Shown here in pieces: positions 17,956 to 26,458 of a DNA stretch of 64,000 nucleotides (positions are counted from its first letter, which is position 1; every line of letters begins with the position of its first letter). A program made the position numbers and the translations under genes. Below the pieces are notes generated by a model. It did no database searches. It was given only the letters and a program-made list of their open reading frames with translations, and was not told the DNA's origin. Source of the DNA: SZUA-309 sp965233675. GTDB lineage: Bacteria > Pseudomonadota > Gammaproteobacteria > Pseudomonadales > Azotimanducaceae. The stretch spans positions 124,001-188,000 of the forward strand of contig OZ247498.1 in NCBI GenBank assembly GCA_965233675.1. Direction: 5' to 3'.

Positions 17956-19602
17956 ATGAGCACCACCACTCCGGATGTGCAGGACTTCATCCGGCAGCGC
18001 ATTCGGCGCGATCTGGACGATGGCGCAGTCAGTCAGGGGGTCGTTACCCGATTTCCCCCGGAGCCGAACGGCTTCCTCCATATCGGTCACGCGAAATCCA
18101 TCTGCCTGAATTTCGGCGTGGCCGAGGAGTTCGGCGGTCAGACCTACCTGCGCTTCGACGACACCAATCCGTTGAAGGAAAGCGACGAGTACGTGCAGGC
18201 CATCCAGCAGGATGTGGCCTGGCTGGGATTCGACTGGGGCGACCGGCTTACCTTCGCGTCCGACTACTTCGAGCAGCTCTATCAGTTCGCGGTGGAACTC
18301 ATCGAAAAAGACAAAGCCTTCGTCTGTTCTCTGGACGGCGAGGAAATCCGGGCAACCCGGGGCACGCTGACCGAGCCTGGCACTGCCAGCCCATATCGGA
18401 ACCGGAGCGTGGCCGAAAACCTCGACCTGTTCGCTCGCATGCGGGCGGGCGAGTTCGGCGATGGAGAGCATGTGCTGCGGGCCAAAATCGATATGGCCTC
18501 GCCCAATATGAACCTCCGCGACCCGATTCTGTACCGGATCCGGCACGCCCATCATCAGCGCACGGGGGATGCCTGGGTCATCTACCCGATGTATGACTTC
18601 ACGCACTGTATCTGCGATGCGCTGGAAGGGATCACCCATTCCCTGTGCACGCTGGAATTTCAGGATCACCGCCCCCTCTACGACTGGGTGCTCGACAACA
18701 TCAACGTCAATTTTCATCCGCCCCAGATCGAGTTCTCTCGGTTGGGGCTCACGCATACGGTGATGAGCAAGCGGCTCCTCAATGCCCTGGTTGAAAAAGG
18801 CGTGGTGGATGGCTGGTCGGATCCCCGGATGCCGACGATCGCCGGTTTGCGTCGTCGTGGCGTCACCGCGGCCGCCATCCGCGAGTTCTGCCGTCGGATC
18901 GGGGTCACCAAGCAGGACAACGTGATCGAAGTGGAACTGCTCGAGTTCTGTGTGCGCAAGGATCTGGAAAGTGCCGCTCCCCGGGGCATGGGCGTGCTGG
19001 AGCCGCTCAAGGTGACGCTGACCAACTATTCCGGCAACGGCGAGACGCTGACCGCCCCCTGGCATCCCCAGCAGCCGGAGCTGGGCGAGCGGGAGATACC
19101 GTTTTCCGGGGAGCTAGTGATCGAGCGCGAGGACTTCAGCGAGGACCCACCCCGGAAGTACAAGAGGCTCTCACCCGGCGAGATGGTCAGGCTGCGTTAC
19201 GCCTACATCATTCGCTGTGATGAGGTGATCAGGAACGAGGCGGATGAGATTATCGAGCTCAAGTGCAGCTATTTCCCTGAATCGAAGAGCGGCAGCGATA
19301 ACAGTGGCCTGAAACCCAAGGGCGTCATCCACTGGGCGGATGCGGCGGCGGCGGTGCCCGTGCGCGTTCGACGTTATCAGCACCTGTTTGCGGATGCTGA
19401 GCCGGATCTCGACGACCTTGATGCCGCCCTGAATCCTGATTCGGTGGTGGAAAGCCGCGCGCTCATCGAGCTGGCCATGACGACGCACGGAGAGCGGCGC
19501 TTCCAGTTCGAGCGGCAGGGATATTTCTGCCGGGATGAGCAGGAAGCCGATCTCTATCATCGTACCGTGACACTGCGCGACAGCTACAAGCCGGGAGGTT
19601 GA
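17956..19602 (+). CDS. glnS: Glutaminyl-tRNA synthetase
   Basis: A 548-residue class I aminoacyl-tRNA synthetase that charges tRNA-Gln with glutamine using ATP. The HIGH motif is at 42-45 within PEPNGFLHIGHAKS, and the KMSKS-equivalent VMSKR is at 269-273, both as in the E. coli enzyme. The C-terminal anticodon-binding beta-barrels are present (VRLRYAYIIRCDEV, then ELKCSYFPESKSG). Length matches the bacterial family. The gene starts 162 bp from a divergent neighbour and is followed after 3 bp by HMG-CoA lyase and then by a PLP dehydratase, an unusual operon for a tRNA synthetase. Confidence 0.98.
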   Translation: MSTTTPDVQDFIRQRIRRDLDDGAVSQGVVTRFPPEPNGFLHIGHAKSICLNFGVAEEFGGQTYLRFDDTNPLKESDEYVQAIQQDVAWLGFDWGDRLTFASDYFEQLYQFAVELIEKDKAFVCSLDGEEIRATRGTLTEPGTASPYRNRSVAENLDLFARMRAGEFGDGEHVLRAKIDMASPNMNLRDPILYRIRHAHHQRTGDAWVIYPMYDFTHCICDALEGITHSLCTLEFQDHRPLYDWVLDNINVNFHPPQIEFSRLGLTHTVMSKRLLNALVEKGVVDGWSDPRMPTIAGLRRRGVTAAAIREFCRRIGVTKQDNVIEVELLEFCVRKDLESAAPRGMGVLEPLKVTLTNYSGNGETLTAPWHPQQPELGEREIPFSGELVIEREDFSEDPPRKYKRLSPGEMVRLRYAYIIRCDEVIRNEADEIIELKCSYFPESKSGSDNSGLKPKGVIHWADAAAAVPVRVRRYQHLFADAEPDLDDLDAALNPDSVVESRALIELAMTTHGERRFQFERQGYFCRDEQEADLYHRTVTLRDSYKPGG

Positions 19603-19605
19603 GGG

Positions 19606-20523
19606 ATGACTGAACAGATCACGATCATGGAGGTAAGCCCCCGGGACGGTCTGCAGAACGAGTCTGCGCTTCTCAGCACGGAAGACAAACTCGAACTCAT
19701 CGACCGGTCGCTCGCCAGTGGCGCAAAGCGCATCGAAGTGACCAGTTTCGTGCACCCCAAGGTCGTCCCTCAGATGGCGGATGCTGAGGCGGTGGCGCAG
19801 GGCCTGCCGCAGCGCGGTGATGTGACCTATACCGGGCTGGTGCTCAACCGGCGGGGATACGAGCGTCTGCTGGCGACGGAGCGGCTCGACGAAGCCGGGA
19901 TCGTGATCCCGGCGAGCGATACGTTCAGCCAGCGCAATCAGGGGATGTCGGTTGCCGAAGGACTCGCCATGGCGACGGACATTCTGAAAGATGCCCGTGG
20001 CCGTGGCTTCCGTGCCCAGGTCACCATCGCGGTCGCCTTCGGCTGTCCGTTCGAGGGAGACGTGGACCGGGAAACGGTGCTCGACATGGCCCGCGCCCTT
20101 GCCGATGCGGGCCCTGTGGAGATAGGTCTGGCTGACACCGTCGGTGTGGGCGTCCCGGCTCAGGTCCGCGATCTGTTCGGCGCGCTCTCGGCGGAACTGG
20201 GAGACGAGATTCCGCTGCGCGCCCACTTCCACGACACCCGGAACACGGGCATCGCCAATGCGGACGCGGCGGTCACCGCCGGTGTGCAGACCCTGGATGC
20301 CAGCATCGGCGGCATCGGTGGGTGTCCCTTTGCGCCGGATGCCACTGGCAACATCGCCACGGAAGATCTGGTTTATATGCTCAATCGCTCCGGTGTGACG
20401 CATGGTCTGGATCTTCCGATCCTGATTGATGGCGCCGAATGGATCTCCGGCGTGCTCGGCAAGCCTGTGCCGTCCAGCCTGCTTCGGGCCGGCGACTTCA
20501 CGCCCGAACGACCGGTGGACTGA
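19606..20523 (+). CDS. mvaB: Hydroxymethylglutaryl-CoA lyase
   Basis: A 305-residue TIM-barrel lyase that splits 3-hydroxy-3-methylglutaryl-CoA into acetyl-CoA and acetoacetate, the last step of leucine catabolism. Diagnostic features are VSPRDGLQNE at the N-terminus, VTSFVHPKVVPQM, the metal-binding H-x-H of LRAHFHDTRNTG, and the cysteine loop GGIGGCPFAPDATGN. It follows glnS by 3 bp and its stop overlaps the start of the PLP dehydratase by 1 nt, so the three genes form one tight unit. No other leucine-pathway gene (liuABCD) is nearby. Confidence 0.93.
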   Translation: MTEQITIMEVSPRDGLQNESALLSTEDKLELIDRSLASGAKRIEVTSFVHPKVVPQMADAEAVAQGLPQRGDVTYTGLVLNRRGYERLLATERLDEAGIVIPASDTFSQRNQGMSVAEGLAMATDILKDARGRGFRAQVTIAVAFGCPFEGDVDRETVLDMARALADAGPVEIGLADTVGVGVPAQVRDLFGALSAELGDEIPLRAHFHDTRNTGIANADAAVTAGVQTLDASIGGIGGCPFAPDATGNIATEDLVYMLNRSGVTHGLDLPILIDGAEWISGVLGKPVPSSLLRAGDFTPERPVD

Positions 20524-21485
20524 TGCGCCCGGAACTGCCTGATCGCCGGGATGTGCTGGCGGCGGCAGCGCGTCTGAAGGGGCTGGTCCTGACCACCCCC
20601 GTGTTCAGCCGGGCGAGTTTCAACGACAGCCTCGGCTTCGAAGTGTTTTTCAAATGCGAGAATCTGCAGCGGACGGGTTCATTCAAGTTTCGCGGTGCCA
20701 GCAATGCGATCAGCCGGCTGGTCGCTTCATTGCCGCCAGGCTGCGATCGCCCGGTGGTGACAACCCATTCTTCCGGAAACCACGGCGCTGCACTGGCGCT
20801 GGCGGCCAGTCAGGCCGGACTCGAATCCATCATTGTGGTGCCTGCCGGCGCCAATCCGCTCAAGCGGGCGGCCGTCGTGCGCTATGGGGGCCAGGTCGTC
20901 GACAGCGGTGAGACGCTTGCTGACCGGGAGGCGTGTCTCAACAGGGTGATCGAAGCCCGGGGCGCGGTGCTCGTCCCGCCCTATGATCATCCGGATATCG
21001 TGGCAGGCCAGGGCACGGCGGCCCTGGAGCTCAGCGAAGAAACCGGAACGCTCGATGAATTCTGGGTGCCGGTTGGCGGTGGTGGACTGGCCAGCGGCTC
21101 GCTGCTGGCGCTCGGCGAAAGCCCGACCACCGTGCGTGGGGTAGAGCCTGAACTGGCCGATGACGCTTACTGGTCCATGCGCGAAGGCAGCATCCAGCCG
21201 CAGAAACCGCCGGTGACGATCGCGGACGGGCTGCGAACGGCACTGGGCAGGATTCCGTTTGCGATTTTTCAGAAATACGGGATCCACCTCAGCCGGGTGA
21301 GTGAAGCGCAGATCCTTGCCGCTCAGGCACTCGTCTGGCAGCGGCTGAAACTGGTGGTCGAACCCTCCGGTGTGGTTGCGCTGGCAGGTCTGTTGGCCTC
21401 AGCTCAGGCTGAACCGGACCGGTATCGAGGCCGTCGGATCGGGGTTGTTTTTTCCGGCGGCAACGCGCCGCTTCCGACCGCCTGA
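20523..21485 (+). CDS. PLP-dependent threonine/serine dehydratase
   Basis: A 320-residue fold-type II PLP enzyme. The Schiff-base lysine lies in TGSFKFRGA, the substrate loop is SSGNHGAALALAAS, and the phosphate-binding glycine loop is VGGGGLASGS. Family knowledge: members deaminate L-threonine or L-serine, or racemise serine. There is no C-terminal ACT-like regulatory domain, which points to a catabolic or serine racemase-like enzyme rather than biosynthetic IlvA. The start is the ATG embedded in the stop of the HMG-CoA lyase gene; an upstream extension to 20439 only overlaps that gene. It ends 1 bp from the end of the convergent GST gene. Confidence 0.88.
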   Translation: MRPELPDRRDVLAAAARLKGLVLTTPVFSRASFNDSLGFEVFFKCENLQRTGSFKFRGASNAISRLVASLPPGCDRPVVTTHSSGNHGAALALAASQAGLESIIVVPAGANPLKRAAVVRYGGQVVDSGETLADREACLNRVIEARGAVLVPPYDHPDIVAGQGTAALELSEETGTLDEFWVPVGGGGLASGSLLALGESPTTVRGVEPELADDAYWSMREGSIQPQKPPVTIADGLRTALGRIPFAIFQKYGIHLSRVSEAQILAAQALVWQRLKLVVEPSGVVALAGLLASAQAEPDRYRGRRIGVVFSGGNAPLPTA

Positions 21486-21486
21486 G

Positions 21487-22485
21487 CTAGCCCAGGAAAG
21501 CCGCGCAACCGGTCTCGGCCAGCACCTGTCTCAGGGTATCGTCCGCCGGCCAGTCGGCGTAGCGGGACTTCAGTGCCTGCAGTGAGCGGGCATGGTATTT
21601 CTGCGGCTTCTGCGTCCAGTTGCCGTTGATCAGTCGCACGCTGAACGTGCTTTCACCGGCTTCAATGGCGTTCGCGTTAGCCTGACTCCAGGGCAGGAAC
21701 AGACCGGCGACCTGGTCGCTGAGCAGTGGCGTGAGCGTTCTGGACAGGGCATGCCAGCTCTCGAACGGACCCAGCGCCCCCGGCTCGTGCATCCGCTCGA
21801 TCCACTGAACCACGTGTGGTCCGCGTCTTCTCAGAATCTCGTTCGGCGTCGGGTCGCGAAAGGCATTGTAGAGCTGTCCCCAGAGACCGAAGTCGGCCAT
21901 GGCCGGTCGGCCGCCGAACAGATAAGGACGCATCGACAGATGGGTCTCCAGGAGGTCGATGCAGTCTTTGAACGATGCTTCGATCTGTTGTGCCGTCTGC
22001 TCGGAAGACCCCACAAACCAGACCCGATCGACCATGCGTTCGCGGATGACTTCGGCCGCTTTCGCAATGGTCTGATCATCCGCGTCGGGTTGCATGAGGG
22101 CCGCCAGGCGCCTGGCACAGGCGCGCTGATCCACTTCCCTGGCCCAGCGGTAGTGGAACATCCACTTGTTACCCCATTCATCGGCGAACTCCTCCAGCAG
22201 AAAGGAGATGAACGCACACGTGGGGTCCTGCGGGTGCATCGAGGGCTCCGGGTGAATGGCCTCCAGTTTCTCGAGAATCGGGGTGGAATCCTGAATGCCT
22301 TCGCCGTCCGGTGTCACCAACAGCGGTATCAGCGGCAGCTTCGCATGCTGTTGGAAGAGTTCGGCTGCCTGCACGCGGGTCAGCCACTGATGGGGCAGGG
22401 ACTTGTAGCGGAGGGCCGCCCGTACCTTCACCGAATAGGGTGATTCTTCTGCGCCAATCAGCTGATAGTGGGCGTTCTGTGTCAT
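21487..22485 (-). CDS. Glutathione S-transferase family protein
   Basis: A 332-residue protein with an N-terminal thioredoxin-fold GST domain (GAEESPYSVKVRAALRYKSL, then a PLLVTPDGEGIQDSTPILE glutathione-binding loop) and a helical GST C-terminal domain (RPYLFGGRPAMADFGLWGQL). It is about 100 residues longer than classical GSTs because of a C-terminal extension ending in SRYADWPADDTLRQVL. Cytosolic; the electrophilic substrate is unknown. It is the last gene of a five-gene minus-strand cluster, 30 bp after the YheT-like hydrolase gene. Confidence 0.87.
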   Translation of the reverse strand: MTQNAHYQLIGAEESPYSVKVRAALRYKSLPHQWLTRVQAAELFQQHAKLPLIPLLVTPDGEGIQDSTPILEKLEAIHPEPSMHPQDPTCAFISFLLEEFADEWGNKWMFHYRWAREVDQRACARRLAALMQPDADDQTIAKAAEVIRERMVDRVWFVGSSEQTAQQIEASFKDCIDLLETHLSMRPYLFGGRPAMADFGLWGQLYNAFRDPTPNEILRRRGPHVVQWIERMHEPGALGPFESWHALSRTLTPLLSDQVAGLFLPWSQANANAIEAGESTFSVRLINGNWTQKPQKYHARSLQALKSRYADWPADDTLRQVLAETGCAAFLG

Positions 22486-22515
22486 GGGGTTCCTTTGAGA
22501 CTCAAGGGCTATGGT

Positions 22516-23460
22516 TCAGCCGCCGAACCGGATGTCGAAATGTCGGGTCAGGAATTCATCCGCCCAGGTGGGTTTGCGGAGATCGTGAATGAAGGCGCAG
22601 TGGCCGCCGTGAGGGCTGGCGATGGTTTCGATACTGCGAGGCAGATGCTCGAAACCCGCTGCGGGAATCACCGGATCGTCTTCGGCGTAGAGCACGGTTG
22701 CTTCCGTGTCGCCAAGGGCGTTGCCGGTGAGCGCATAGGCGGACAGATAGCTGTGGGTATCCGGATAGTCCGTGTGCTCCCGGACGAACAGGTCAGTGAG
22801 ATCACTGACCGTTTTCAGACTGCGCGCGGCGTCGAATTCGTAGCGGTATGGAAAGGCGGATTCTTTCTGCCTGAGCGCACGCTGCCACTTGAGCAGGAAA
22901 AACAGCCGGTAGACGCTGAGCCCGTTATCGATACTGTGCATGGTGGCCGGTGGGTCGATGGCCGGGCAGACGGCAACGGCGGGAAGTTCTGTTTCCCGTG
23001 CCACCCTGAGCGCGAAATTACCGCCCAGGGAAAAACCGGCAATGCCCACCGGACCGCTGACCATGCGTTCGATCTGTCGGACGGCGTCGACGACTTCCGC
23101 GGTCCGGGCCGAATGGAACATCTCCTCATTGAGATGTGCGGTGTCGCCGTGATCCCGGAGGTTCAGGCGGATCACGCTGAATCCATGGGCAAAGAGTTCG
23201 CTCGCCGAGGAAAGCACGTAGCTCGAGTCCGCATGGCCGAGCCAGCCATGAATGAGCACGATGCCTGGAGCAGGGTTTACCTGGAGGGATACCCAGGCTT
23301 CCAGTTGCACGCCGTCGTGGGTGGTGAGGATCCGCTGCTCGGCACAGGCGCGCAGGTCTGTGGCACGACGGCCGACCCAGTGGCCGCGCCCGCGGCTGCC
23401 GAGAATGGTCTGCACATGGGGCGAACGGAAGGCCCGCCCGGGAATGAACGTGGAATGCAC
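22516..23460 (-). CDS. Alpha/beta hydrolase, YheT-like
   Basis: A 314-residue alpha/beta hydrolase. The oxyanion HGWLGHADSSYV region, the nucleophile elbow GFSLGGNFALR, and a late histidine in HGGHCAFIHD can be seen. The N-terminal AFRSPHVQTILGS block is typical of the YheT/embryogenesis-associated subgroup. Members are esterases of uncertain physiological substrate. It sits 12 bp downstream of the SDR gene and 30 bp upstream of the GST gene on the same strand, consistent with one operon. Confidence 0.88.
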   Translation of the reverse strand: MHSTFIPGRAFRSPHVQTILGSRGRGHWVGRRATDLRACAEQRILTTHDGVQLEAWVSLQVNPAPGIVLIHGWLGHADSSYVLSSASELFAHGFSVIRLNLRDHGDTAHLNEEMFHSARTAEVVDAVRQIERMVSGPVGIAGFSLGGNFALRVARETELPAVAVCPAIDPPATMHSIDNGLSVYRLFFLLKWQRALRQKESAFPYRYEFDAARSLKTVSDLTDLFVREHTDYPDTHSYLSAYALTGNALGDTEATVLYAEDDPVIPAAGFEHLPRSIETIASPHGGHCAFIHDLRKPTWADEFLTRHFDIRFGG

Positions 23461-23472
23461 CGTGGTCGATAG

Positions 23473-24186
23473 TCAGGGCAGAAGCGCGCCGCCATCCACG
23501 TCGACCGTGGTGCCGGTGACAAAGTCATTTTCGATGGTGAACAGAATACCCGCCGCAACTTCTTCCGCCGTGCCGGCCCGTTTGATCAGATTGCCGGCCG
23601 TTGCCTGGGAAAGAAAAGCAGCGCGCGCGTCTCCTTCGCCGGGAAACATCGGGGTATCGATGAGACCGGGCGAGACGACGTTGATCCGCCGCGGTGCGAT
23701 CTCTGTTGCGATTGCCCGGGCGAATCCTTCCACGGCGTTGCCGACCGTCGATATGGCCGACATACCCGGATTACACTTCCGGGCCGGTGAGCCGCTGACC
23801 AGGGTGATGCAGGCCGCTTCGGCCAGATGTTCGCCGGCCAGACGTACGGAATTCACATAGCCCCAGAGTTTGCGGAACGATCCGCTGAATCCATCCAGGT
23901 CCATCTCCATGAAAGGTCCGGTCGCCCGTTCGCCGCCGGTGGCCGCGTTGACGAGCACATCAATGGGCGCATATTCGCTGAATACCTCGGACATGGCGGT
24001 CCGGTCCAGCACGTCCAGGGGCCTGAATTCGGCGCCCGGCACGGCCGTCTTTGCCTGCTCGATGTTCGCTGCCGAGCGGCCGAAACCGACGACGTCCGCA
24101 CCCTGTTCTACCAACAGCTTCACCGCGGCCAGACCGATGCCCGAAGTGCCGCCCAGTACCAGGGCCCGCTTCCCGTTCAGGTTCAT
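23473..24186 (-). CDS. SDR-family protein lacking the YxxxK motif
   Basis: A 237-residue short-chain dehydrogenase/reductase by fold: nucleotide loop GGTSGIG at 12-18, NAA-type motif VNAATGG near 80, and VVSPGLIDTP near 170. The catalytic Tyr-x-x-x-Lys is absent: after the serine segment LVSGSPARK (129-137) the sequence reads PGMSAISTVGNAVEGFARA, with neither a tyrosine nor a lysine in place. It may belong to an atypical SDR subgroup with altered chemistry or a binding-only role. It is encoded 3 bp downstream of the TraB/GumN gene in the same minus-strand operon. Confidence 0.85.
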   Translation of the reverse strand: MNLNGKRALVLGGTSGIGLAAVKLLVEQGADVVGFGRSAANIEQAKTAVPGAEFRPLDVLDRTAMSEVFSEYAPIDVLVNAATGGERATGPFMEMDLDGFSGSFRKLWGYVNSVRLAGEHLAEAACITLVSGSPARKCNPGMSAISTVGNAVEGFARAIATEIAPRRINVVSPGLIDTPMFPGEGDARAAFLSQATAGNLIKRAGTAEEVAAGILFTIENDFVTGTTVDVDGGALLP

Positions 24187-24189
24187 TGC

Positions 24190-25419
24190 TTAATCCTTCT
24201 GATAGGTGTTCGCGCCCGTTCGCCCGGGCAGGATATTGGTTGTGGAACTGAGGCGTGTGGGATTGAAGCCTCTTTGCGTCAGCAGGCCGACGATGCCTTT
24301 CTCACCGATCAGATGCGCCGCACCGACGAGAACGAAGTAGGTGTGCGGTGTCTCCGGATTTCCGGAGGCGAGGTAGTGCTGAATCCCGTCGGTCATGCCC
24401 AGATTCCGGTGATCGAGCAGCTGTTCCGTGAACTGCTTTGTCAGCTCCGAATCACCTGACTGGGCTTCGAACATCTCCATGAACAGCGCGTCATCCCCGC
24501 TGAACCAGGCGGCGATCATGCCGGCCACCAGAGGTTCGATCTCCGGCTCCTGGTCAAGGGTGTCGATCAGCAGCTGTTGCTGCAGATCCATGGGTTGATC
24601 GAAAAGCAGTGACAGCTGGTCATCGAGGGACTCCAGTTCCAGCACCGGGCGGCCGTCGAGCTGGCGGAGGTAGTGCTGCTCCACGCCATATTCGCCCTGG
24701 TAGCCGAGACTCCTGAGCCGGAGCAGGACGATCTGATTCATCAGGAACGCGGGTTTGAGTGTCTGCACCTGAGCCAGGGACGCGCCATAGCGGCCGAGGC
24801 TGGTAGCCAGTTCGTCTGCCAGTGCCGGCGGCAACACGGCCTGGATGCGCTGGCCGTTCGGCAGCGTGGCATAGGCGGCGGTTTTTGCCTGCAGCTCTGC
24901 CGGTTCCACGGCCCCCACATTGACCTCCACCACCAGCGTATCCGCCGCCGCAAACGCCGCATCGTAGGCGGCTGGCAGTGGGTAGAGACTCGGTTTCAGG
25001 ATATGCACCGAACCTGCCAGATAGACGGTGGCGGTGGGGCTTTCGATCCGCCAGAGATACAGCGGGTGCGGATCCTGGGGAATTCGGGCGCGAATTTCCG
25101 CGCCACTGGTGATCAGCTCTTCATTGAGTTTCCGGAGTTCGCATCGGGCCTGATCCGGCGCCCGGCTGGCTTCGCAGGTCTGCAGCGCGGTGGTTGCCGC
25201 CATCAGGTCATTCGGCTGGCCGTGTGCCATCGTCTCTGACTGGGGGGCGCCGGGAATGAGCGCGAGCGCCTTGCTGCCGGCGAGTTGCTCATAGTTGAGC
25301 GCTTCCCGGAGGAGCGCGCCGGAACTGTCTGCCGCGACGGCGGTCGGGCTCGTCAGACCGGCATAGAGCACCAGGAGCAGGCCCAGGCGCTGGTAATGAA
25401 TCCGGATGGATCTGCTCAT
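24190..25419 (-). CDS. TraB/GumN family protein, exported
   Basis: A 409-residue protein with an N-terminal signal peptide (LGLLLVLYAGLTSPTAVAAD). The TraB/GumN hallmark G-S-x-H occurs as VYLAGSVHILKPSLYPLP, followed by a VVEVNVG strand, and the C-terminal G-A-x-H-L block is YFVLVGAAHLIGEKGIVGLL. The family has a Tiki-like fold and is proposed to contain metal-dependent proteases; the target is unknown. It overlaps the upstream CinA-like gene by 4 nt and precedes the SDR gene by 3 bp, so it is translationally embedded in the operon. Confidence 0.88.
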   Translation of the reverse strand: MSRSIRIHYQRLGLLLVLYAGLTSPTAVAADSSGALLREALNYEQLAGSKALALIPGAPQSETMAHGQPNDLMAATTALQTCEASRAPDQARCELRKLNEELITSGAEIRARIPQDPHPLYLWRIESPTATVYLAGSVHILKPSLYPLPAAYDAAFAAADTLVVEVNVGAVEPAELQAKTAAYATLPNGQRIQAVLPPALADELATSLGRYGASLAQVQTLKPAFLMNQIVLLRLRSLGYQGEYGVEQHYLRQLDGRPVLELESLDDQLSLLFDQPMDLQQQLLIDTLDQEPEIEPLVAGMIAAWFSGDDALFMEMFEAQSGDSELTKQFTEQLLDHRNLGMTDGIQHYLASGNPETPHTYFVLVGAAHLIGEKGIVGLLTQRGFNPTRLSSTTNILPGRTGANTYQKD

Positions 25420-26171
25420 CCGTGCTGGACGTCCTGAGGCGTTTCGCCAGCGGCGACAATGGCCGCCTTGACCGCCTCGAGCATGTCATCGAGCAGGTGC
25501 TCGTCCGTGCCGCGCATCACCAGTGAGGTGCCATAGCGGTCCTTTCTGAAGAAAGGGTAGCTGCCGAGATCCACATTCGGGAAGCGCGCCTGAATGTCAC
25601 GCAACGGCCCGGCAATCTGGCTTTCGCCCAGGAAGGCGGTGACGGATCGGGACCGGACCACCGGCCCGTGCTTCAACTTCCCTTCCAGACTGGCGAGCAT
25701 GGCCTGCATGACGCCGGGAATGCCGGCCATCACGTAGACGTTGTCTACTCGAAAGCCGGGCGGTCCACCGGTGGCGTTGTCCACCAGCTGCGCGCCCTCT
25801 GGCACCCGGGCCATCCGCAGGCGGGACTCCATCACATCCGGTGGCGCAGGCCGCTGCCGGATCAACTCGGCGATGGTTTCATTGATGACGATGGGCACCC
25901 CGAATGCCCGGGCGATGCAGTCGGCGGTGATGTCATCGTGCGTCGGGCCGATGCCGCCGGTGGTGAACACGTAGTCATAAGTTTGTCGAGCGTGGTTCAC
26001 CGCTTCGACAATGGTGTCTTCCACATCCGGTATCACCCGAGCCTCCCGGACCTGGATGCCCCAACGGCCGACCGTGAGGGCAATGTGGTTGAGGTTCACG
26101 TCCTGAGTGCGGCCGGAGAGGATCTCATTGCCGATGATGAGCACACAGGCGGTGACGGCCTGATCGTCCAT
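25416..26171 (-). CDS. CinA-like molybdopterin-binding domain protein
   Basis: A 251-residue protein matching only the N-terminal (COG1058) domain of CinA: LIIGNEILSGRTQDVN, then VFTTGGIGPTHDDIT, which is the MoaB/MogA-like binding fold. The C-terminal nicotinamide-nucleotide amidase domain of full CinA is absent, as in YfaY-type short versions. It may act as an ADP-ribose or NMN-related pyrophosphatase, or only bind nucleotide. It is the first gene of the minus-strand operon, with a 287-bp promoter region upstream. Confidence 0.87.
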   Translation of the reverse strand: MDDQAVTACVLIIGNEILSGRTQDVNLNHIALTVGRWGIQVREARVIPDVEDTIVEAVNHARQTYDYVFTTGGIGPTHDDITADCIARAFGVPIVINETIAELIRQRPAPPDVMESRLRMARVPEGAQLVDNATGGPPGFRVDNVYVMAGIPGVMQAMLASLEGKLKHGPVVRSRSVTAFLGESQIAGPLRDIQARFPNVDLGSYPFFRKDRYGTSLVMRGTDEHLLDDMLEAVKAAIVAAGETPQDVQHG

Positions 26172-26458
26172 GTTCTGTCCAGAAGCAAAAAAGAGGCGTG
26201 AGTATAGCGGGTTGGCTCCGGATCACTGAGCCCTCTCGGTTGTGTAAATGTAGAACGTGAGCGGTTGCCTGCACTAGCCGCTATAACCCTCTGATACGCA
26301 AGGAAATGGGCCTATCAGGGTTCAAAATACTTTTGAAGAGGCGCTTACTTTTCCTTTACAAACGTGCTGTCGCTGGTAGAGTCGCCGGCGTCGGTAGCCC
26401 TCATTGCGCGCCGTCGACGACCGTTGTGAGATCCATGCAATTTAACTGATCATCACCT
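26172..26458. promoter_or_regulatory. Divergent promoter region with imperfect hairpin
   Basis: A 287-bp gap between the CinA-like operon and the first lipoprotein gene. It is more AT-rich than its surroundings. An imperfect inverted repeat (26285-26296 with 26313-26322, 10 pairs with a 2-nt bulge) is followed by caaaatactttt, which could be a terminator or an operator. It also holds the element agaggcgcttac at 26337-26348, which recurs at 33311. Confidence 0.45.
26337..26348 (+). promoter_or_regulatory. Recurrent 12-mer upstream of lipoprotein gene (copy 1)
   Basis: The 12-mer agaggcgcttac is followed three bases later by tcct. It lies 110 bp before the GTG of the first lipoprotein. The same pattern occurs at 33311-33322, 113 bp before the DUF6316-like ATG. 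The similar distance suggests a shared regulator site, which is inference. Confidence 0.4.
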
